NCBI RefSeq assembly: GCF_004962245.1
Contig: NZ_SUHQ01000024.1
Coordinates: 51,277 to 115,276 of the forward strand
From: Mesorhizobium sp.
Lineage (GTDB): Bacteria > Pseudomonadota > Alphaproteobacteria > Rhizobiales > Rhizobiaceae
Direction of reading: 5' to 3'
DNA: 64,000 nucleotides
The notes beneath the pieces are model-generated. The model saw nothing but the letters and a program-made list of their open reading frames with translations. It made no database searches and was not told the origin of the DNA. The position numbers were made by a program, and so were the translations under genes. Below are positions 55,259 to 62,740 of this stretch, one piece after another. How positions within the stretch are numbered: position 1 is the stretch's first letter; each line of letters starts with the position of its first letter.

Positions 55259-55939
55259 ATGTCCGCGCGCAGTGACTTGGTACCGCTTCAACCGGGCGAC
55301 CGTGCGCCGAACGTGGTACTCGACGCCATTACCCAGGAAGGCAAGATCGCGCTTGACGACTTTCGCGGACAAAAACCGGTGCTGGTCGGCCTGTTTCGAG
55401 GTCTGCATTGTGCGTTTTGCCGGCGCCATATCGCCGCTCAGGCGCGGCTTGATCCGGAGCTGCGCGAAAAGGGCGTGGGGAGCCTGACGGTGGTCAACAC
55501 GCCGATCGAGCGGGCGCGTCTCTATTTCCGCTACCACCCGATGCCGAATCTGCTTGCGGCCTCCGACCCTGAACGCGCTTCACATCGTGCTTTTGGACTG
55601 CCCAATCTCGAATTCACCGAAAACGAGACGAACTGGCCGTACAAGGTCTCGATGGCAGTGGCAAAGGATATGCGGGTCGACGTACCAGGCGAGTTGCCCG
55701 GTCCAATGGATCCTTTTGCGGCCAGCGAATTCCTCGACAAGAGGGACCATTACGAACTGACCGAGGCCGACGAGCAGATGATGGCAACGGGACACGGACA
55801 ATTGATCGGTCAGTTCCTACTGGACCGGCAGGGGATCGTCCGCTGGAGCTTCACGGAGGTTCCAGAGGGTGGGCGATACATGTTTGGGGCGCCAAGCCCG
55901 CAGGAGCTGATGTCAGCCGTGTCCCAAGTCGCCCAATAG
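55259..55939 (+). CDS. Peroxiredoxin/AhpC-TSA thioredoxin-like protein
   Basis: This 226-residue protein has the thioredoxin fold start LQPGDRAPNVVLDAITQEGK, the redox motif LHCAFCRRH (CxxC), a later TVVNTPIERARLYF and the conserved LLDRQGIVRWSF. It fits the alkyl hydroperoxide reductase/TSA family, with CAFC in place of the classic peroxidatic TPxxC context, so disulfide reduction may be likelier than peroxide removal. TTGGAGG precedes ATG 55259. It directly follows the AAA cyclase gene and may be cotranscribed with it. No signal peptide, so it is cytoplasmic. Confidence 0.86.
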   Translation: MSARSDLVPLQPGDRAPNVVLDAITQEGKIALDDFRGQKPVLVGLFRGLHCAFCRRHIAAQARLDPELREKGVGSLTVVNTPIERARLYFRYHPMPNLLAASDPERASHRAFGLPNLEFTENETNWPYKVSMAVAKDMRVDVPGELPGPMDPFAASEFLDKRDHYELTEADEQMMATGHGQLIGQFLLDRQGIVRWSFTEVPEGGRYMFGAPSPQELMSAVSQVAQ

Positions 55940-56276
55940 ACACCCAAGGCGCGCAAAACACTTTGAGATCAGCACGGACAGACTGGCATGGGAACATGTC
56001 GACAGCAGTGGTGAAATTGCAGTACGCGTGCCTTGGGGACCCTTGCTCGGAACTCCAGTTCCAGTTTCTTCTTCGAGAGAATACCGCCGAGAACCATCCA
56101 CATTTCTCGTCGAGCGGCTTCCACCTACACGAATGAAAGCCTCTCGGAAGCCCGCCGACGTCGTGCCGGCGCAAAGACGCGCGACCGTGTTTCGGGCGGC
56201 AAAGCTAGACCTGCCCTGAGTTTTTTGACCGGAGGGGCCGAGGCAATGGTTAATAGTTTGCGGCACGCAGTCGCGT
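55940..56276. other. 337-bp convergent spacer, no gene seen
   Basis: The spacer separates the peroxiredoxin-like gene from the convergent DUF5939-type cyclase gene. Short open frames exist but have no start signals or protein-like composition. No repeat or clear terminator was found. Confidence 0.5.
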
Positions 56277-57722
56277 CTATCCCCGCATAATGCGATAGAC
56301 AGTTGCATCGCCCTCTACACCTCGAAGAGGCGCATCAAACGCGACGACGCTTCGGCCCGCAAGCAGGTCACTCACGCCGGGCGCAGAATAGAGCGCCTCG
56401 GAGATGCAGACCTGTCCGGCTTCCGCCAGTGACTGCACGCGTGCGGCGATATTCACGGTCTGGCCGAAGTAGTCGAGGTTGTCGTTGAGTGTAACGGCAA
56501 TCGATGGACCGCAGTGGGCACCCATCTTTAGAACAATCCCCGGCCTGACATTGTCGCCGTTGAAGCGATCGATTTCTTCAAAAATGCTGAGGGCGGCCGA
56601 AATCGCATCCGATGGCCGCGAGAATACTGCCATCACCGCATCTCCGATCGTCTTTACGACAGCGCCGGAATGCTGGTGGACCGCCGCATTGAGAAGAGCG
56701 AAATGCTCGCGGACCAGGGCATAGGCGTTGAGGTCGCCAAGGCGCTCATACATGGCGGTGGAACCCTTGAGATCCGTGAACAGGAAGGTGATCTGCCGGA
56801 TGCCGAGCCCCTCCTTCTCGTCGACACGCTCGGAACGGAAGAGCCGGCGGAAGGTTTGCCGCGCAAGCAGCGCCCCGCCGGAAACATATGGGTCGAAATC
56901 GAGCGTCGGTTTGGTCGTCAACGCGACAAGCTCGGGCGGCCAGTTGATGAGAAGCAACGCGCCACGACCGGGTCCGGTATTCGCAACCTCAATGACAACC
57001 GGACCGGGCGGCACGGCCGGCAACGCAGGCAAGAAACGCCTGCCGTCATAGTTGATCTTAAGAAGTGTCGGCGCCAACACCGGATCCCCTGATATAGGTA
57101 CAGCGAATGCCGCTTGTGTCTGCACGTTGACGCCTGACAGGGAGCCGGGATCGAGGTCAGCGCGCAATGTTGTTGTAGTGCCCGGCGGCAGGAACGTCAT
57201 GCCCCGCACGAAGCCTCGCAGAACGTCCAGAAAGCGTACGTCCTGCCCGGGCAGCCGCCCGTCATTGCCGAAGCGTAGCTTCCAGTGAAAATCCTCGACA
57301 GAGAGCGTCTGGGGCTCGTGGAACGGAAGTCGCCGCAGATGGGGCGATACAGAGAAGGAGACCTCGATGAAGTCGTCGAGGTTGGTATCGCCCGATACGT
57401 CGCACAGGCCGCAGACGTAATGCGTCTGCAACGTGCGCAGGGCGCCGAAACTATCGAGCACCATCCCGGATTGGGGACAAAGCACGTCCCAGCTCATATC
57501 GAACAGGCCGCAGCGGGCCGCGTGAAGGAAGAGGTCGATTGATTCAGGCTCGGCGATTGCGCGGTCGCGGGCGAAGGCCAGCGGATTGACACGATAGAGC
57601 GCTTGGTCGTCGCCGCTCCTGATAAGCGTTTCGAATTTTGAGATGACGCGCGGGCTCCAGGCTCGCGCTTGCTCGATCTCGGTCATCTTGTCTTCGAGAA
57701 GACGATCGTTGACCACCATCAC
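56277..57722 (-). CDS. Class III adenylate/guanylate cyclase with N-terminal DUF5939-like domain (paralogue)
   Basis: This 481-residue protein parallels the one at 47013-48428 in order and motifs: a helical start (FLHAARCGLFDMSWDVLCPQ), a CGLC pair, a beta-rich middle and a C-terminal cyclase with FLFTDLKGSTAMYERLGD, VVKTIGDAVMAVFS and DYFGQTVNIAARVQ. The first cysteine pair of its paralogue is changed here (CPQSG), so metal binding in the ribbon may be lost. The catalytic residues are intact. Starts at 57722, 57719 and 57686 are possible. The sensing role of the N-terminus is inferred. Confidence 0.91.
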   Translation of the reverse strand: MMVVNDRLLEDKMTEIEQARAWSPRVISKFETLIRSGDDQALYRVNPLAFARDRAIAEPESIDLFLHAARCGLFDMSWDVLCPQSGMVLDSFGALRTLQTHYVCGLCDVSGDTNLDDFIEVSFSVSPHLRRLPFHEPQTLSVEDFHWKLRFGNDGRLPGQDVRFLDVLRGFVRGMTFLPPGTTTTLRADLDPGSLSGVNVQTQAAFAVPISGDPVLAPTLLKINYDGRRFLPALPAVPPGPVVIEVANTGPGRGALLLINWPPELVALTTKPTLDFDPYVSGGALLARQTFRRLFRSERVDEKEGLGIRQITFLFTDLKGSTAMYERLGDLNAYALVREHFALLNAAVHQHSGAVVKTIGDAVMAVFSRPSDAISAALSIFEEIDRFNGDNVRPGIVLKMGAHCGPSIAVTLNDNLDYFGQTVNIAARVQSLAEAGQVCISEALYSAPGVSDLLAGRSVVAFDAPLRGVEGDATVYRIMRG

Positions 57723-58028
57723 GCCGGATCCCCAATTTGCCTGGCGGCAGCCTACTAAAAATCCTGCCCGATGCGAATGGATGGAAATCCTTCGTCTGTC
57801 TCAGGACTTAGGCGGCACGCGCCACACCGGTGCAGACGCTCTGAATGTCGGCATAGGGACGGTCATTAGCGGACTTTCGCAAACATGCCGACTAGCGCTA
57901 TTCGACGAGCCAGAATTTACGGTTCTGGCGATGCTTTCTGCCGCCTCTGGACTAGCGATGTCCTTTGGGGATGGTTCCTGTATCGTGGGGTCGCTGCGAC
58001 AGCACCCCTTCCAACCGTCAGAATGCCG
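57723..58028. other. 306-bp gap, no gene seen
   Basis: The stretch between the cyclase start and the truncated GT2 has no protein-like frame. It may include the missing part of the GT2 gene replaced by unrelated sequence, and the cyclase promoter. No repeat was recognised. Confidence 0.45.
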
Positions 58029-58289
58029 TCACCGGGAGCGGGGCCGTCCACGCGTGGGGTAATCGCAGAGGCGACGTGCCCTGGCGGCCACGCCGGCGTT
58101 TGCCTGCTCGATCAGCCACGCGCGCGTGTCGATCTCCAAGTGACATCGGGCGATCGCGGCAGTCTGGTCGCGTGAGCCATCGTCAACAACAATAATCTCG
58201 AGCGCACGATAGGACTGAGCGTGTACGCTGCCGAGCGTCTCGTCGATTGTACCTTGCGCATTGTGAGCGGGAATAATGACACCGTTCAC
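58029..58289 (-). pseudogene. Family 2 glycosyltransferase, truncated after 86 residues
   Basis: GTG 58289 overlaps the stop of the trifunctional gene, so translation would be coupled. The product starts like a GT2 (GVIIPAHNAQGTIDETLGSV, then LEIIVVDDGSRDQT and IEQANAGVAAR), but family proteins continue for at least 150 more residues with the DXD motif and catalytic Asp. The frame departs from family sequence at about residue 66 and stops at 58029. This is a gene fragment left by a deletion or rearrangement, or a frameshift followed by divergence. Confidence 0.7.
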
Positions 58290-61147
58290 TCGAGCACGGC
58301 CTCGACTTTGGCAACAAAGTCATCGAGCGAGCGATCCCCGCGAATCTCGATGCGCGGAAGGTCGATGGGATCGTAATCGAGGTCCGCTGGCCCGTGTCTG
58401 CCGCCGAAGCCGATCCGATAGCCGCACTCCTTGGCCAGCCGGCCAAGCCGTCGGTCGGTGACAGAGAAGGGTGCCGCGAACGCCGTGGTTGGCCGACCGG
58501 TCCACCGTTCGATAAACATACGAGAGCGCAGGAGCTCGGCGGCCAACTCAGAGCTCGACAGACCATCGATCGCGCGATGCGTCGCCATATGGCTTCCGAA
58601 GAACGCACCTTCGCCGGCGAGGCGTCGCACCGTTCCGGCGTCCATAAGCGGCGCCGGCGGACCGCTGTTGGCGTCCCACTGTGCACTTTTACCCACCAGG
58701 TCCGTCACCAGGAACACTTCCGCGGTCAGGTCGTTCGCGCGCAAGATCGGCCAGGCATGGTCGGCAAAGTTCTGGAAACCGTCATCGAACGTGATGAGCA
58801 CTGGGCGGCCAACGAAGGGCTGACGGTTGGCGATGGACCCTTCCAGTTGCTCGGACATAATCGCGTGAAAGCCATTGGCGCGCAGCCATGCCATCTGGCT
58901 GCCGAATGCGGCGGGCGTGCACCGATAACGGGCGAGCGTGGCCGGACCGTCTTCGGCGACGCTGTGATACATGAGGACAGGGATGCGCGGCCGCCGCTCG
59001 CTACGCGCGACGTCGCGGCGCAAGGCCCGCGCCCCGCCCCAGACGATTTTTCGCGCGACCCCCATTTCGATGCGCGCGCGGATTGGCACATGATCAATCT
59101 TCGGTTCCGCCGCAACGTCGCCAGGTGACAGGCGGCGGAAGCGGTCTATGCGATAGAGCTCCGTATGGATCGATTGCTCGAGGACGAGGCCTTCGGTCCC
59201 TGCCAGCGTCTCCGAGATCGCTTGTGCACCGAATGTGTTCCAGTCGAAGCCCGTCCTCTCAGGATTGTCACGTAGCACGAACGCGTGTGCGCTGATGAAG
59301 CTGCCGCCAGGCGCCAACGCCCCAACGACTTTTTTGGCGAAGCGTTGCAACTCGGCGAGATCATCCAGGTAGTAGAGCACTTCCGAACAGAAGATCAGAT
59401 CCATCTCACCCGGCAGCGTATCCGCCATGAAATCCAGTACGCCGAACTCAACATTCGGCTGATCGCTGCATCGCGCGCGCGCCCGCTCGATGGCTATGGC
59501 TGAGATGTCAGTTGCGGTCAAATGGCTCACTCGCGGCGCCAGCTGCCGCGTGAAGTGACCCTCCGCGCAGGCCAGCTCAAGCGCCCGTCCAATGGGACCG
59601 GCAGGCAGAATTTCGAGCTGCCGCTCATATTTCTCCTGCTCATAGGACGAACAGTAGTTCCAGGGATCCTCGGTCGCGAAATAGCGATTCCAGAACGACG
59701 TGCGATCCTTGTCGTGCCCATCCGCGGCCCGTGCGCGGCGCGGCGCTGCAAGAGGCGCTGTAGGTTCGGCGCTCGACTGGACCAACTCCTGCGCTTCCGC
59801 GGCCAATCGCGCGAGTTTGCCGAAGTGGCTGTCCCGATCGGACGGGCGTACAAGCCGTTCAGGGGGCACGAAATTCGGCGTCAATTCAATCCAATGACGC
59901 TTTGTCACTGTCCCGAGTACGCCGAACTGCACGCGCGCCTCGATCTGGCCGTCCATCATCAGATAGGCGTAGATTTGGTCGATTCCTTCCGGAAGTTCGA
60001 TCGAGGCCGGATTTCGAGCGTCGACGCGAATTCCGAGTGTCCGCGCCAGTCTGCGCGGCGCGGCAAGGTCGTCGACTTCGAGAAGCATTTGCTCAAGGTG
60101 ATACTGGACGCGGCGACCCGCTACGGGATCGCCCCAGAGCTTGCCGAGTTCGATGATCAACTCGGTGACGGAGCCGCCGAACCTATCCCACCTGGCAGCC
60201 AATTGCGCTGGCACCGACAGGCTTCCTACCATAAGGCCATCGAAGACCACCTTGGCGATCTCACGCGCCCACTTCCGTCCTGCCGGGAGCGCGCGCAGGG
60301 ACTGCGAGTTGGTCGAGCGCGAGCCGCTGCCGCAATCCGACGCGGCGTTCCACAATGCGAACCACGCGAGTGCTTCGGAAGCGGTGCCGCCGTTCGCCTC
60401 GATCGCTCCATTGGCGTAAGCCGATGCCGGGTGTTTGACCCTGGGATCAGGAGAAAAGCCGCGGGCGATCACGATTTCCGCATCTGCCACCATCTGCGTC
60501 GAATTGCGGGAGAGCGAGTTGGGGCTGACCCGAAAGAAAGCGAGCGGCTCGTCGACCATCACCCAATTTTTGCCTAGACGTGCGAGGCGCTGCCACAGAT
60601 CCCAGTCCTCACAGGTGCGCAGCGACACGTCGAAACCGCCAAACTCAACAATTGTCTCCCGGTCCACCAGCAGCGCGTGAGTGCGAATGGCACACCGGCG
60701 GGCAAATGTTTCAAAGGGCTGGATCGCAACCTCCGTTGAGATGCTCGACGGGGTGAGTTCGCCATCGGGCATCACGAGCCGAGAACCGCAATAGGCGGCC
60801 ACTGCATCGGGAGTATTTTTCAGTGCGGCCAGCATTTTCGCAAGGAAGCTGGCATCCACCCAATCGTCCGCATCCAGAAACATGAGCCAGCGGCCGCGCG
60901 CTGTCGAAATCCCGCTATTGCGCGCCCCGGCGGCGCTATAGGCGTAAGACCTCAACGTCCGAAATCGGGCATCGTGCTCCACATAACCGGCGATGATCGC
61001 GGGGGTGCGGTCCGTGGAGGCGTCGTCGACGATGATCGCCTCCCAATCCACTATTTCCTGGGCGAGAAGGCAATCGAGTGCGCGCGCCAGCGTTACCTCC
61101 GCATTGTGCGCAGGAACCACGATTGAAACCAAGGGATTATGCGCCAC
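58286..61147 (-). CDS. Trifunctional glycosyltransferase (GT2)/class I methyltransferase/polysaccharide deacetylase
   Basis: This 953-residue protein has three domains. Residues about 1-230 are a GT2 transferase (VSIVVPAHNAEVTLARALDC, WEAIIVDDASTDRT, MFLDADDW). Residues about 480-680 are a NodS-like methyltransferase (SFWNRYFATEDPWNYCSSYE, ALELACAEGHFTRQLA). Residues about 715-953 are a NodB-like deacetylase (LMYHSVAEDG, VLITFDDGFQNF, HMATH). A linker of about 250 residues has no clear motif. The start is GTG 61147. The set of activities recalls NodC/NodS/NodB, but this is a known three-domain architecture and not evidence of Nod factor. It probably makes and modifies an amino-sugar glycan. 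Confidence 0.9.
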   Translation of the reverse strand: MAHNPLVSIVVPAHNAEVTLARALDCLLAQEIVDWEAIIVDDASTDRTPAIIAGYVEHDARFRTLRSYAYSAAGARNSGISTARGRWLMFLDADDWVDASFLAKMLAALKNTPDAVAAYCGSRLVMPDGELTPSSISTEVAIQPFETFARRCAIRTHALLVDRETIVEFGGFDVSLRTCEDWDLWQRLARLGKNWVMVDEPLAFFRVSPNSLSRNSTQMVADAEIVIARGFSPDPRVKHPASAYANGAIEANGGTASEALAWFALWNAASDCGSGSRSTNSQSLRALPAGRKWAREIAKVVFDGLMVGSLSVPAQLAARWDRFGGSVTELIIELGKLWGDPVAGRRVQYHLEQMLLEVDDLAAPRRLARTLGIRVDARNPASIELPEGIDQIYAYLMMDGQIEARVQFGVLGTVTKRHWIELTPNFVPPERLVRPSDRDSHFGKLARLAAEAQELVQSSAEPTAPLAAPRRARAADGHDKDRTSFWNRYFATEDPWNYCSSYEQEKYERQLEILPAGPIGRALELACAEGHFTRQLAPRVSHLTATDISAIAIERARARCSDQPNVEFGVLDFMADTLPGEMDLIFCSEVLYYLDDLAELQRFAKKVVGALAPGGSFISAHAFVLRDNPERTGFDWNTFGAQAISETLAGTEGLVLEQSIHTELYRIDRFRRLSPGDVAAEPKIDHVPIRARIEMGVARKIVWGGARALRRDVARSERRPRIPVLMYHSVAEDGPATLARYRCTPAAFGSQMAWLRANGFHAIMSEQLEGSIANRQPFVGRPVLITFDDGFQNFADHAWPILRANDLTAEVFLVTDLVGKSAQWDANSGPPAPLMDAGTVRRLAGEGAFFGSHMATHRAIDGLSSSELAAELLRSRMFIERWTGRPTTAFAAPFSVTDRRLGRLAKECGYRIGFGGRHGPADLDYDPIDLPRIEIRGDRSLDDFVAKVEAVLE

Positions 61148-61279
61148 GCCGTCTTACCCGCGCCTGGTTCGAAGGTAGAACAAGAGTCCTGAGACATAGC
61201 CGGCGATTTCCTGCCAAAGGAAACGGTCCTTAGCGACGCTGCGTCCAAACAGTCTTCTGCAAATTCTTCCGAGCCGCCG

Positions 61280-61480
61280 CGACGCCGCCATTTGGCTGCA
61301 GAGCGAGCTTGCCCCTGTCGTGCTACCGATGTTGGAAGCCTGGCGCAGCATTCGCATCCGTGCCGCCGAGCTTGGGCGCCAGCTGTCGCAGATGCACGTC
61401 AAAGCCAAGCATGCCGCATACTCATGTCGATCCCCGGAGTCGGCGCCATGACCACAAGCTGCGGTCCCTGGCACCGTATG
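61280..61480 (+). pseudogene. IS110-family transposase remnant
   Basis: The plus strand encodes LAPVVLPMLEAWRSIRIRAA and ELGRQLSQM, then in another frame LMSIPGVGAMTT, the order found near the C-terminal transposase domain of IS110 proteins. At least one frameshift separates them, and the N-terminal DEDD catalytic domain is absent. No terminal repeats or target duplication were identified. It marks a past insertion next to the glycan gene. Confidence 0.6.
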
Positions 61481-62067
61481 AATGCAATAGCTATGGCAAC
61501 CTGACGCCTTTTGCAATCGGGCGCGCAACAAATGCAAGCCCACTGAAGCTTTGGCGTGAATGCCTCAGTTATTGGGACTATTGCTCCTCTCCTATCGACC
61601 GAAACGCCTCGATTCCGAGGTGCATTCTCGAACAGCCGTTCTCCGCGCGAAAGAAGACCTTCCTTCCACCGTTGGGCTCGTATCGGAAGCTGATCGTCGC
61701 AGTATTACAGCCGGGTGCGCGACAGTATGCGCACCGCCATGCCCAGCTAATTTAGATCATTCTAATTAATCTGCGCTACTTAATTGCGCTCCAGTAGCTA
61801 TAGCCTGACATTGTATTACGCATTTCGATAGTAGATTGCGTCAAATTGTCGATTAGATTAGCCGGTTATGGCTGCTATCACAAAGAGACGCGAGAGCTAC
61901 GCCAATCGGAACTTGTGCATTTGCTGCTAGTCCAAAAGATGTAAAAGGGACGCACGAATTGGCTTAAGTCAAGAAGATTCCGGCTTGCGAGCCGGGTATT
62001 TTGCTGACATGCTTGCCCGTTTCTGAGTTTCGCACTGTGGCAGTTGTTCAAAAGAAGGGGCATAAGG
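61481..62067. other. 587-bp gap of lower GC, no gene seen
   Basis: Between the transposase remnant and the coiled-coil gene the sequence becomes AT-richer, most clearly at 61750-61870, and has no protein-like open frame. It probably holds the promoter of the next two genes. Transfer or decay of older sequence is suggested by composition only. Confidence 0.45.
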
Positions 62068-62733
62068 ATGGCCAAGGAATCTTCGAATACCGCTTCTTCA
62101 GCAAATAAGGCGGACGTAAATCTGATAGGTAATGCAGACGGAAACGGGCTGGCCTTCATGGGGGTCCAGGCTCGCGAGAGCGGGGTCTCCGGCGACGCTG
62201 TAGGTGTCGACAAGATACGTGATCTGCTGTTCGGCAACCAGATGCAGGACTATGACCGCCGTTTTTCCAAGCTTGAAGAACGGTTCTTGCAGCGCTTCAA
62301 GGATGTCGAATCCGAGGCCAAGCGCAATCTTGAAATGTACGAGTCAAATGCAAAGAAGCAGGTCGAATCGCTCGCGGCGCAATTGCGGAACGAAAAAGAT
62401 GCACGAGCCGAGGCCGACAAGGAGATTGACCGGAATCTTCGCGAGCAAAATCAGGCGCTTGAAAAGCAGGTGCGCGCGTTGTCGGATCAATTGAGCGAGC
62501 TTGAGCGCGAAGTTGCGGACCGGATAAATCGAAGCGATCAACTGCTGCGTGAGGAAATCAAGCAAAAGAATGAAAGCATTCAGATGCTGATGGAGAAAAT
62601 GTTTTCCGATCTCAGCAACGTCAAGACCGACCGAAATCTTTTGGCTGGCCTGTTTGTCGAGGTTGCAAAATGTCTAAATCAGGATCCCGTCGGCAGCAAG
62701 AGCAACTCGGAACGTAGTTGGAAAGTGAGTTGA
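62068..62733 (+). CDS. Coiled-coil protein of unknown function
   Basis: This 221-residue soluble protein has a Ser/Asn/Gly-rich N-terminus and, from about residue 55, a long charged heptad pattern (FSKLEERFLQRFKDVESEAK, REQNQALEKQVRALSDQLSE), a clear coiled coil of about 130 residues. GAAGGGG lies 7 bases before ATG 62068, which is preferred over the start at 62044. The next gene starts 7 bases after its stop, so the pair is an operon. The arrangement suggests a partner protein for the membrane protein downstream; its role is not known. Confidence 0.82.
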   Translation: MAKESSNTASSANKADVNLIGNADGNGLAFMGVQARESGVSGDAVGVDKIRDLLFGNQMQDYDRRFSKLEERFLQRFKDVESEAKRNLEMYESNAKKQVESLAAQLRNEKDARAEADKEIDRNLREQNQALEKQVRALSDQLSELEREVADRINRSDQLLREEIKQKNESIQMLMEKMFSDLSNVKTDRNLLAGLFVEVAKCLNQDPVGSKSNSERSWKVS

Positions 62734-62740
62734 TCGGAAC

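Noticed and set aside
59522..60577. 351-residue plus-strand frame inside the trifunctional gene
   Set aside because: It is opposite to well-defined domain sequence, and its composition is Arg-rich as in GC shadows.
58286..61147. True nodulation (nod) gene cluster
   Set aside because: Only fused GT2/NodS-like/NodB-like domains are present. No nodA, nodD, nod box, nodI or nodJ was recognised, and this fusion occurs as a general glycan enzyme.
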